The notes under the pieces: generated by a model
What the model was told of the DNA's origin: nothing
Seen by the model: only the letters and a program-made list of their open reading frames with translations
Database searches by the model: none
Position numbers and translations under genes: made by a program
In this document: positions 22,888-29,977 of the stretch, piece after piece
Numbering within the stretch: position 1 is the first letter of the stretch
How the letters are laid out: the number at the start of each line of letters is the position of its first letter
Origin: an uncultured Eubacteriales bacterium
GTDB lineage: Bacteria; Bacillota; Clostridia; Christensenellales; CALVMC01
Assembly: GCA_949296455.1 (NCBI GenBank)
Contig: CASFOZ010000002.1
Span: forward strand, 190,916 to 254,915
Length of the DNA: 64,000 nt
Reading direction: 5' to 3'

Positions 22888-23688
22888 ATGAAAGACGGTA
22901 TACAAATTATCGACTCGCATGCACACATTTTCCCTGATACAATTGCAGAAAAAGCAGCTAAAAATATAGGTAAATTTTACGGTATTGAAATGTCGAGCAA
23001 CGGTTCCGTTCAGGGACTTTTGGAAAGCGGCTCTAAAATAGGCGTTGATAAATATATAGTTCATTCTACGGCAACATCTCTCAATCAAGTAAAATCAATA
23101 AACAATTTTATTATTCAACAGAAAAATTTACATAAGGAATTTATCGGATTTATGACCCTTCACCCCGATATGGAAGAAGCGGAAATAAAAGAAGAAATCG
23201 ACCGTTGTATTAAAGAAGGGTTGAAAGGCATAAAACTTCATCCGGATTTTCAAAGATTCAATATAGATTGCTTCAAAGCAAGAAAAATTTACAAACATGC
23301 AGAAGGAAGACTGCCCATACTTTTCCATATGGGCGATATAAGGTTTGATTTTTCACTTCCTAAAAGACTCGTTAAAATTGCAAAAAAATATGAAAATCTC
23401 ACCTGTATTGCAGCCCATTTCGGCGGCTACAGACACTGGCAGGAAGCGGGTATTTATAAGGGACTTAAAAATGTCTATTACGATACTAGTTCGTCCTTAT
23501 TTTTACTTGACCCTAAAAAAGCCGTTGAAATAATAGAAATGCTCGGCGATGACCGTTTCTTTTTCGGCGTAGACTACCCTATGTGGCCGCACAGCGACGA
23601 GTACGAACGCTTTAAAAACCTGAAATTACCTAAAATTTCCGAAGAAAAGATATTAAACGGTAATATTTCTGCACTTCTCGGATTATAA
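22888..23688 (+). CDS. Amidohydrolase-family metal-dependent hydrolase
   Basis: 266-aa cytosolic TIM-barrel protein of the amidohydrolase 2 type. The metal motif HxH is in DSHAHIFPD near the N-terminus. Other family blocks are GIKLHPDFQ, AAHFGGYRHW and the C-terminal GVDYPMW with the metal-binding Asp. Substrate unknown; relatives include decarboxylases and hydrolases of small cyclic or aromatic acids. Start has GAGG about 12 bases upstream. The GNAT gene follows after 25 bp, probably in the same transcript. Confidence 0.85.
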   Translation: MKDGIQIIDSHAHIFPDTIAEKAAKNIGKFYGIEMSSNGSVQGLLESGSKIGVDKYIVHSTATSLNQVKSINNFIIQQKNLHKEFIGFMTLHPDMEEAEIKEEIDRCIKEGLKGIKLHPDFQRFNIDCFKARKIYKHAEGRLPILFHMGDIRFDFSLPKRLVKIAKKYENLTCIAAHFGGYRHWQEAGIYKGLKNVYYDTSSSLFLLDPKKAVEIIEMLGDDRFFFGVDYPMWPHSDEYERFKNLKLPKISEEKILNGNISALLGL

Positions 23689-23713
23689 AATAAATATAGC
23701 GGATAATATAATT

Positions 23714-24283
23714 ATGGAATTTAAAATTTTAAATAAAAAAGAAATTAAGAAAACATATAACGAAAAATTAAAAAACGATTTCCCGAAAGCAGAGCTTAAA
23801 CCTTATTCTCACATCAAAAAAATGATAAAAAAAGGTAAATATATCTGTTACGGTTTTTTAGACGGAGAAAAAATAAACGCTTATGCTTTTTTTGCAATAA
23901 GCGATGACAATAAATTTATGCTTTTGGATTATTTTGCAGTCGAAAGAGAACTCAGAAATCAAGGCATAGGCGAAATATGTCTTAATATGATAGCGGAACG
24001 ACTGAAACCCAGTTCAACAATAATTATCGAAGTAGAAGACCCTGAAAACAACACCGATAAAAGCTATAAAAGTCTGAGACAAAGAAGAATAAATTTTTAT
24101 AAGAGAAACAAATTTGTCGAAACAGATTTAAAATGCGATATGTGCGGGGTCATAATGAATATAATGTACCTTCCTATGAAAGAAGAGCCTACGGAAGAAG
24201 AAATTTTCCATACTCTGGAAAATTTCTATACATCCATATTCCCTAAAAATTTAACCGAAAAGGTAATGGTTTTTAAATCTTAA
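23714..24283 (+). CDS. GNAT-family N-acetyltransferase
   Basis: 189-aa protein with a GNAT fold. The acetyl-CoA binding segment is ELRNQGIGEICLNMIAE (R/QxxGxG/A-like), preceded by beta-4 LLDYFAVERE and followed by IIIEVEDPEN and the terminal INFYKRNKF signature. Acceptor unknown. Lies just downstream of the amidohydrolase and convergent with the Mrp gene, with stop codons adjacent. Confidence 0.82.
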   Translation: MEFKILNKKEIKKTYNEKLKNDFPKAELKPYSHIKKMIKKGKYICYGFLDGEKINAYAFFAISDDNKFMLLDYFAVERELRNQGIGEICLNMIAERLKPSSTIIIEVEDPENNTDKSYKSLRQRRINFYKRNKFVETDLKCDMCGVIMNIMYLPMKEEPTEEEIFHTLENFYTSIFPKNLTEKVMVFKS

Positions 24284-25111
24284 TTATTTCTTTTGAATAA
24301 GTTTTAAAAAATTATCGGAAATATCGTCTATCACTTCGCCGTTATATCTTTCGATATTGCCCTTATCGCAAGCTTCTGCGATTTTTGGGTCGATAGGTAT
24401 TCTTCCTATTATATTGAGTTTATTGTCTCCTGCGAATTCTTCCAGACGGCTTTCTCCGAAAATCATATGAATTTTGCCGTCATCACTCTTAAAGTATGAC
24501 ATATTTTCCACTATACCCACGATAGGAATTTTCATCATTTCAGCCATTTTAACGGCTTTTGTAACTATCAAAGAAACGAGTTCCTGCGGCGAAGTCACGA
24601 TAATTATTCCGTCAAGAGGTACGGTCTGAAATACCGTCAACGGAACATCGCTCGTTCCGGGCGGCATATCTATAAACATAATATCAAGTTCGTCCCAGAT
24701 TACCTCCTGCCAAAACTGTTTTATGACGCCTGCAATAACGGGGCCCCTCCAAACTACGGGGGAAGTCACATCGTCCAAAAGAAGATTAACGGACATAACC
24801 TTAATACCCGTTTCGGACGACACGGGAAGAATTCCCTCTTCTGTTCCTTCCGCCTTATCGATAAGTCCGAAGGCTTTCGGAATGGAAGGACCTGTAACAT
24901 CGGCGTCCATAATCCCCACCTTCTTTCCTTTTCGGCTCATACCTACAGACAAAATGGAAGTAATTAAGGATTTTCCTACACCGCCCTTTCCGCTCACTAT
25001 TCCGTAAACCTTTTTTATTTTACTCAGTTTATGCGGTTTTTCTTTTTGGATTTCTCTTTCGGCGCAATCCGAAGAACATTCGCTGCAATTTCCGCTACAA
25101 TTTTCGCTCAT
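24284..25111 (-). CDS. Mrp/NBP35-family iron-sulfur carrier ATPase
   Basis: P-loop ATPase thought to carry and insert [4Fe-4S] clusters into apoproteins. The deviant Walker A is GKGGVGKS (about residues 37-44), with the Mrp signature MFIDMPPGTSDVPLT. The N-terminus is Cys-rich (CSGNCSECSSDC within the first 16 residues), a feature of NBP35-like clostridial forms. I start it at the ATG at 25111 behind AAGGAGGG; a longer frame reaching 25159 would overlap cysK. It is 275 aa, follows cysK by 10 bp and probably shares its transcript. Linking it to the nearby Fe-S and flavodiiron enzymes is inference. Confidence 0.92.
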   Translation of the reverse strand: MSENCSGNCSECSSDCAEREIQKEKPHKLSKIKKVYGIVSGKGGVGKSLITSILSVGMSRKGKKVGIMDADVTGPSIPKAFGLIDKAEGTEEGILPVSSETGIKVMSVNLLLDDVTSPVVWRGPVIAGVIKQFWQEVIWDELDIMFIDMPPGTSDVPLTVFQTVPLDGIIIVTSPQELVSLIVTKAVKMAEMMKIPIVGIVENMSYFKSDDGKIHMIFGESRLEEFAGDNKLNIIGRIPIDPKIAEACDKGNIERYNGEVIDDISDNFLKLIQKK

Positions 25112-25121
25112 ATATCCCTCC

Positions 25122-26048
25122 TTAATTATCGAAAAGTTCGGTCGAATAATATCTGTCACCGCTGTCGGGTAATATTACCGCAACCCCTTTATCTTTAATG
25201 TTGTATAACTTTTTTAATTTAACTGCCGCACAAAGTGCCGCTCCCGACGATATCCCTATGAGTATACCTTCGCATTTGGCAAAAATTTTAGCATATTTGA
25301 ATGCTTCCTCGTCGCTTACAGTAATTACCTTGTCTATTATATCCTTATTCAGTATTTCTGGAACAAAACCCGCTCCGATACCCTGTATTCCATGCGCACC
25401 CGAACTTCTGCCCGAAAGCACTGCGCTTGTTTCAGGCTCCACTGCTATAACCTTAATATCGGGATTTTTACTTTTAAGAAATCCGCCCGCTCCGCTCAAT
25501 GTTCCGCCCGTTCCGACGCAGCTCACGAAGTAACCTATTTTACCGCCAATATCGTTATATATTTCCGGTCCCGTGCTTTCATAATGGGCAAGAGTATTCG
25601 CTTGGTTTTCAAATTGTCCGCATAAAAATGCATTTTTATTTTCTCTTACAATCTCTTTTGCTTTTTCTATGGCGCCTGCCATTCCCTTTCCCTTTTCGGT
25701 AAGCACTACCTTGGCGCCGTAAGCTTTAAGTATTTTTATACGCTCTTCGCTCATATTTTCGGGCATTGTAAGTATAAGACTGTAATCAAGCGAAGACGAC
25801 GCCATCGCAAGCCCTATCCCTGTATTACCGCTGGTCGGTTCAACAACTATACCGCCCTTTTTTAATAAGCCTTTTTTTATTGCGTCTTTTACCATAAAAA
25901 CAGCCGCCCTGTCTTTAATGCTGCCGGCAGGGTTCATATATTCGAGTTTTGCGTATATGTCAAAAGAAAGATTTAAACTTTTCGTAAATCTTTCTGCTTT
26001 TAAAATCGGAGTATTTCCTATCGCCTGTGTTATGTCGTAAATAAGCAT
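25122..26048 (-). CDS. cysK: Cysteine synthase (O-acetylserine sulfhydrylase)
   Basis: PLP enzyme making cysteine from O-acetylserine and sulfide. At 308 aa it has the PLP lysine in GSIKDRAA (about residue 44), the substrate loop TSGNTG, the phosphate-binding GTGGTLSG and the C-terminal SSGAA and PDSGDRY blocks. These match CysK rather than serine or threonine deaminases; a cystathionine beta-synthase-like role is less likely. Upstream of and probably co-transcribed with mrp, which would put sulfur and Fe-S functions together. Confidence 0.93.
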   Translation of the reverse strand: MLIYDITQAIGNTPILKAERFTKSLNLSFDIYAKLEYMNPAGSIKDRAAVFMVKDAIKKGLLKKGGIVVEPTSGNTGIGLAMASSSLDYSLILTMPENMSEERIKILKAYGAKVVLTEKGKGMAGAIEKAKEIVRENKNAFLCGQFENQANTLAHYESTGPEIYNDIGGKIGYFVSCVGTGGTLSGAGGFLKSKNPDIKVIAVEPETSAVLSGRSSGAHGIQGIGAGFVPEILNKDIIDKVITVSDEEAFKYAKIFAKCEGILIGISSGAALCAAVKLKKLYNIKDKGVAVILPDSGDRYYSTELFDN

Positions 26049-26242
26049 ATAAAGATTATAGAATATAAATTTAAATTAGTCAATATTAAAATAAAACAAT
26101 AAAAATATATTTATTAAATAAAAACCGTTCTATATTTTTGAAGTTTTTTTAAATTATCTCTATTTCATTAATTAAGTTAAAGCAATAATTTTCTCACTGC
26201 GAAAATTTTTCGATTAATTAAACTATTAATTTTGTCAAATGC

Positions 26243-26271
26243 TTGCAATACCGTTCAAGAGATTATATAAT
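26243..26271 (+). promoter_or_regulatory. Sigma-A promoter of the flavodiiron gene
   Basis: TTGCAA (26243-26248), 17-bp spacer, TATAAT (26266-26271), 28 bp before the start codon. Confidence 0.82.
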
Positions 26272-26299
26272 TTATCTAATAAAAAAAGAGGTGACTTTT

Positions 26300-27445
26300 A
26301 TGAATAATATCAAATATGTAGGAACAGACGATTTAGAAACAAAACTTTTCGAAGGTCAATACATAATACCCGACGGCGTAAGTTACAATTCATATCTTAT
26401 AGACGACGATAAAACAGTCCTTATAGATACCGTAGACGAAATTAAAGCAAAAGATTTTATGAATAATATAAAATCGGCTCTCGGTTCGAAAACCCTCGAC
26501 TACATTATCGTATCCCACCTTGAAAGCGACCACAGCGGCTGTTTGGAAGAAGTTTTAAAAGCCTATCCTTCCTGTAAAATCATAGGAAACGAAAAACTTT
26601 TTTCGTTGCTACCAAGATACATTGAAACCGATATTTCAGAAAGAAAAGTCACAGTAAAAGAAAATGAAATTTTCGATACCGGCTCCCATAAATTAAAATT
26701 TATTTTCGCCCCCATGATACACTGGCCGGAAGTTATGGTTACCCTTGATACGACGACCGGAATACTTTTCTCGGCAGACGCTTTCGGAAAGTTCGGAGCA
26801 AAGGATATAAAAGACGAGTGGGACTGCGAAGCAAGAAGATATTATTTCAACATAGTAGGCAAATACGGAAATATGGTACAAGCGTTGCTGAAAAAATTAA
26901 GCAATGAAAAAATAACCGCAATATACCCTCTTCACGGACCGGAACTTAAAGAAAACCTTTCAAAGTATATAAATCTATATAATACATGGAGCAGTTACGA
27001 ACCCGAAGTAAAAGGGGTATTTATAGCATACGCTTCCCTTCACCATAATACCGAAAAAGCTTGTTACTATTTGAAAGAACAACTTGAAAAACTTAATGTA
27101 AAGGTATCCATATCCAATCTTTACGAATCGGATATGGCTGAAAATGTAGAAGACGCTTTTAAATATGACAGAATAGTTCTCGCTTCTTCCACATGCGACG
27201 GAATGGCTATGCCGCTGATGGCTCACTTTATTTATCTTCTTAAAGCAAAGAATTTTCAAAAACGCAAAATAGCATTCATTGAAAACGGCACCTGGGCTCC
27301 CGTATCGGCAAAAGCCATGCAAACCGCATTAGACGGCGCAAAAGATTTAAGTTTTGCAGAAAAGCCTGTTACTTTAACCGGAAAGTTCAAAGACGAATAT
27401 AAACCCGCCCTTGACGCCTTGGCAAAAGACCTTGCCGAAAAATAA
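26300..27445 (+). CDS. Flavodiiron protein (A-type flavoprotein; O2/NO reductase)
   Basis: Cytosolic enzyme that reduces O2 to water or NO to N2O, protecting anaerobes. 381 aa in two domains. The metallo-beta-lactamase-like domain (1-250) carries the diiron ligands HLESDH (73-78), H141 (MIHWPE), D160 (FSADAFG) and H211 (LHGPE). The flavodoxin domain (about 254-381) binds FMN. No rubredoxin or NADH oxidoreductase domain is fused. Start at 26300 behind AGAGGTGA; an upstream in-frame TTG overlaps the promoter and is rejected. Single gene with its own promoter and terminator. Confidence 0.94.
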   Translation: MNNIKYVGTDDLETKLFEGQYIIPDGVSYNSYLIDDDKTVLIDTVDEIKAKDFMNNIKSALGSKTLDYIIVSHLESDHSGCLEEVLKAYPSCKIIGNEKLFSLLPRYIETDISERKVTVKENEIFDTGSHKLKFIFAPMIHWPEVMVTLDTTTGILFSADAFGKFGAKDIKDEWDCEARRYYFNIVGKYGNMVQALLKKLSNEKITAIYPLHGPELKENLSKYINLYNTWSSYEPEVKGVFIAYASLHHNTEKACYYLKEQLEKLNVKVSISNLYESDMAENVEDAFKYDRIVLASSTCDGMAMPLMAHFIYLLKAKNFQKRKIAFIENGTWAPVSAKAMQTALDGAKDLSFAEKPVTLTGKFKDEYKPALDALAKDLAEK

Positions 27446-27472
27446 TCGTAACAAAAATTCTTATAAAAAATG

Positions 27473-27498
27473 AAAAACGAACTTAAAAGTTCGTTTTT
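27473..27498 (+). terminator. Terminator after the flavodiiron gene
   Basis: Arms AAAAACGAACTT and AAGTTCGTTTTT around AA, followed by T residues. Confidence 0.9.
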
Positions 27499-27570
27499 TT
27501 ATTTTAGATACAAATTAGTTTTTATTCAATATAATTTTTAGTTATTAAACAATCAATGATAAATTTATTT

Positions 27571-27774
27571 TTAATCTTCAAGTCCCAATAAATAATCCGA
27601 AGAAACATTAAAATAATTTGCAAATTTAACTGCCACCTCGATATTGGGTATTTGCAAATTCGCTTCCCACCTTGCAATTGCCGCCTGACTGTAACCTGTT
27701 TCTTTTGCAAGCATTTTTTGACTGAGATTTTTATCGGTTCTCAATTCTTTTAATCTTTCCGCAAACTTATTCAT
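27571..27774 (-). CDS. XRE-family HTH regulator (minus arm of a divergent pair)
   Basis: 67-aa DNA-binding protein consisting of a single Cro/C1-type helix-turn-helix: ERLKELRTDKNLSQ, then KMLAKETGYSQAAIARWE with the recognition helix at about 28-37, ending in the YLLGLED found in many XRE repressors. No effector or dimerisation domain. It faces away from the second 67-aa HTH gene at 27883, and the shared 108-bp gap contains both promoters and an operator array. Probably a repressor binding those sites. Start at 27774 behind AGGA. Confidence 0.88.
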   Translation of the reverse strand: MNKFAERLKELRTDKNLSQKMLAKETGYSQAAIARWEANLQIPNIEVAVKFANYFNVSSDYLLGLED

Positions 27775-27789
27775 AAATCCTACTAAAAA

Positions 27790-27818
27790 AGTATATACTG
27801 ATTGGTATCAATTGTCTT
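27790..27818 (-). promoter_or_regulatory. Promoter of the minus-strand HTH gene
   Basis: On the minus strand AAGACA (27813-27818), 17-bp spacer, TATACT (27790-27795). The spacer contains operator copy 1. Its -35 box overlaps the -35 box of the opposite promoter by two bases. Confidence 0.65.
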
Positions 27819-27880
27819 GACATATACTAAACGGTATATTATGATATTTATACCAAACGGTATAAATATTAAACGGTATA
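27794..27880. promoter_or_regulatory. Operator array between divergent HTH genes
   Basis: Copies of TATACY-N4-GGTATA, mostly with AAAC as the spacer. Copy 1 is TATACT-GATT-GGTATC (27794-27809). Copy 2 is TATACT-AAAC-GGTATA (27823-27838). Copy 3 is TATACC-AAAC-GGTATA (27849-27864), extended to 9-bp perfect arms. Copy 4 is a right half-site AAACGGTATA (27871-27880) next to the start codon. Copies 1 and 2 lie within the spacers of the two opposing promoters, so binding would block RNA polymerase. Confidence 0.82.
27817..27845 (+). promoter_or_regulatory. Promoter of the plus-strand HTH gene
   Basis: TTGACA (27817-27822), 17-bp spacer, TATGAT (27840-27845). The spacer is filled by operator copy 2. 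The start of transcription would fall in or just after operator copy 3. Confidence 0.75.
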
Positions 27881-27882
27881 AA

Positions 27883-28086
27883 ATGAAAAATATTTTTAAT
27901 ACGGAAATCATTGAAGAATATATAATAAAAAACAGTCTGAGCAAAAAACAATTTTGTAAACTTTGCAAAATCGACTGTTGCGTATTAGATAAAATATTGG
28001 ACGGAAAAGTAAATATTAAAATCAATTATTTATTTAAAATTGCGGAAAAAATAAATATCGAAATTTATGAATTATTCAAAAAATAA
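27883..28086 (+). CDS. Small HTH regulator with a Cys cluster (plus arm of a divergent pair)
   Basis: 67-aa protein from the ATG at 27883, the same length as its divergent partner. The pattern TEIIEEYIIKNSLSKKQFCKL, then DKILDGK, then LFKIAEKINIEIYELF resembles a truncated XRE helix-turn-helix. It carries four cysteines (C25, C28, C32, C33; FCKLCKIDCC) within the predicted HTH helices, which is unusual and suggests thiol or metal sensing (inference). An upstream in-frame TTG at 27802 lies before the promoter and is rejected. No clear SD precedes the ATG; operator half-site 4 occupies that place instead. Confidence 0.75.
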   Translation: MKNIFNTEIIEEYIIKNSLSKKQFCKLCKIDCCVLDKILDGKVNIKINYLFKIAEKINIEIYELFKK

Positions 28087-28136
28087 CAAGTAATTATATA
28101 ATCTATTAATTAAATATCAATGAATAATATAAAAAA

Positions 28137-28162
28137 CGAACCGTACCGATTTGTACGATTCG
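28137..28162 (-). terminator. Terminator after tRNA-Ser
   Basis: CGAACCGTAC-CGATTT-GTACGATTCG (one G-U pair) with an A-run on the left (28131-28136), i.e. a U-tail on the minus strand, 8 bp beyond the tRNA 3' end. Confidence 0.78.
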
Positions 28163-28170
28163 AATTATTA

Positions 28171-28261
28171 TGGCGGAGAGAAAGGGGTTCGAACCCTTGT
28201 ACGGTATTAGCCGTAACACGATTTCCAATCGTGCGCCTTCAACCAGCTCAGCCACCTCTCC
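28171..28261 (-). tRNA. tRNA-Ser(GGA)
   Basis: 91-nt class II tRNA on the minus strand. It has acceptor GGAGAGG pairing with TCTCTCC, discriminator G and encoded CCA (28171-28173). The D-loop is GCTGAGCTGGTTGAAGGCGC-like. The anticodon arm CGATT-GGA-AATCG reads GGA. The long variable arm and T-arm (GGGTTCGAACCC) are intact. It decodes UCC and UCU. Confidence 0.97.
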
Positions 28262-28372
28262 GTGTGTTTGCCAATTAAATTGAAATTTAAATGAGTAATT
28301 ATGTTATTTATAAATATACTTTTATAATTAAACTTTTACTCGAATTATTGCAGCATAGAAACATTGAAATTT

Positions 28373-28753
28373 TTATGCTTTTTTATTTTTGTTATCCGCA
28401 TCGCTTTCTTTTTTTTCGCCGTCTTCAATGCCGTTTGTTAAATTTTCGGTAACAACTTCGTCTGATATCGTATCTTTGTTCTGCGACGCATTTTCATTAG
28501 TTTGTTTTTCTGCTTCTTCTTCCGCTTTGACCTTTCTGTTCTCTTTAATAGCCTCGAAGATATAAACTCCGAGATACATTAAAGCAGAAAGAGCGCCGCC
28601 TATATAGGAAACGAGTTTAAGAGCGACATTCCCTACAGCATAATAATTGATAAGATTTAAAACCGCAAAGATTAAAAACAGAACAAGGGCTGTGGCTTTT
28701 AAAATCAATACGATATTTTTTTTCGGCGTCATAACGGGTATATTATAACTCAT
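28373..28753 (-). CDS. Small membrane protein with acidic cytoplasmic tail
   Basis: 126-aa protein of unknown function. Two hydrophobic helices, about residues 14-35 (VLILKATALVLFLIFAVLNLI) and 43-65 (LKLVSYIGGALSALMYLGVYIF), are followed by a charged Glu/Lys/Asn-rich tail (70-126). The tail resembles the low-complexity extensions of other proteins in this window. No domain was recognised. It stands between tRNA-Ser and the lipoprotein gene. Confidence 0.7.
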   Translation of the reverse strand: MSYNIPVMTPKKNIVLILKATALVLFLIFAVLNLINYYAVGNVALKLVSYIGGALSALMYLGVYIFEAIKENRKVKAEEEAEKQTNENASQNKDTISDEVVTENLTNGIEDGEKKESDADNKNKKA

Positions 28754-28940
28754 ATTTAAAAAAATTACAATTGATTGCTGTAAATATTTTTATAATTTAA
28801 CGGTTTAATTTATATATCGTTAAATACAATTAACTGAGTTAATGTAATTTTATTGCCGAATAATAATAAAAGATATTGACTTTATTGTTTAAAGCATTGA
28901 ATTTATTACCGTAAATTTCAAGATAACATTGAATATAAAA

Positions 28941-28967
28941 AAACCGCATATTTTTATATGCGGCTTT
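28941..28967 (-). terminator. Terminator after the lipoprotein gene
   Basis: CCGCATA-TTTTTA-TATGCGG stem with an A-run on its left (28937-28943) serving as the U-tail on the minus strand, 30 bp past the stop at 28997. Confidence 0.85.
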
Positions 28968-28996
28968 TTATAAAAAGTTTTAATAATCGAATAAGA

Positions 28997-29884
28997 TTAT
29001 GCAATCGGTAAAAGTTCGCTGTCGGAAATAGTTACATTGCCGTAAACGAATTTACCCGAGAAGTTCTGAACTACATTAACGGTTGCAGCCTCTTTGAATT
29101 TATAGTTTTCGACCATTTCGTATCCTATGAAATTCATTACGCCGTTAACTTCTTCTACCGCAAAGTAAATTACCGTTTCTGCGGTGAATTCGAGAGAGTC
29201 TTCTTTTGCACCCGTATTTTCGTAAAGCACGCTTTCAACTTCTGCGTTTAAGCCTTTATCGGTTTTTAAAGTTATAGCGCCGTAATATGTGTTCTGAATT
29301 TTATAAACATTGTTATCGTTGTTTGCCGATAAATTGCTGTCGGAAACTACATAAGAGAATATATTTTTGCAAGTAGCAACCTTTTCGGCAGCATCGCCGT
29401 CATAAGCCGTGAACGAAAGACCGGTAAAATCGGGATTTTCGATATCGATATCTTTAAGGCTTACATCCTGTAAGTAATAGTTATAAGCGTTGGTTCCGTC
29501 AAAGTAAAATTTTTCGAGAGCGCTTTTCTTATTTGTGTTACCGTCAAGACCTTTTGCGGCTCTTGTTACAAGCAATTTGCTGTCTACTATTTTCGTAACG
29601 GTAAGTTCTGTTTGCTGAGCTTTGATGCCGAGTGGGGCGGTTCCGTCAAAGAAAAGATATTCGGTCATTTGAGCGTTTGTTGTATTTTTGAAATTTTCAA
29701 CGGCTTGCTTAAACAAATCAACGGAATTCATATCTTTCTGAACTGAACCTTCGGTATAGTTAGTCGGGTGCGACCAACCTAAACCTGTCTGAGGTTCAAC
29801 CTTAGGGCCGCAGGCTGCAAGACAACCGAGCATAGCGATAGTTGCAATAACTGCGATAATTACAAATAAAATTTTCCTTTTCAT
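28997..29884 (-). CDS. Predicted lipoprotein of unknown function
   Basis: 295-aa exported lipoprotein. The signal peptide MKRKILFVIIAVIATIAMLG ends in the lipobox LAAC with the lipidated Cys at residue 25. The mature part is hydrophilic and beta-rich in appearance (FYFDGTNAYNYYL, VIYFAVEEVNG), compatible with a substrate-binding or LolA-like fold, but I recognise no family. It lies downstream of the polysaccharide genes on the same strand and has its own GGAGG site. Confidence 0.75.
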   Translation of the reverse strand: MKRKILFVIIAVIATIAMLGCLAACGPKVEPQTGLGWSHPTNYTEGSVQKDMNSVDLFKQAVENFKNTTNAQMTEYLFFDGTAPLGIKAQQTELTVTKIVDSKLLVTRAAKGLDGNTNKKSALEKFYFDGTNAYNYYLQDVSLKDIDIENPDFTGLSFTAYDGDAAEKVATCKNIFSYVVSDSNLSANNDNNVYKIQNTYYGAITLKTDKGLNAEVESVLYENTGAKEDSLEFTAETVIYFAVEEVNGVMNFIGYEMVENYKFKEAATVNVVQNFSGKFVYGNVTISDSELLPIA

Positions 29885-29977
29885 TATTTTCCTCCTTGAA
29901 TATTATATTAAAAATATAAATATCTTTATTTAGTTTAACTGTTACGGTAATAAAAAGCAAGCGAAATCGATATAAAA

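Noticed and set aside
26049..26242. Riboswitch or T-box upstream of cysK or the flavodiiron gene
   Set aside because: The gap is AT-rich without conserved T-box or S-box segments. Only the flavodiiron promoter was identifiable.
27802..27882. Longer version of the plus-strand HTH protein from a TTG at 27802
   Set aside because: It begins upstream of the -35 box of its own promoter, so it could not be transcribed from it, and the extra residues are encoded by operator DNA.
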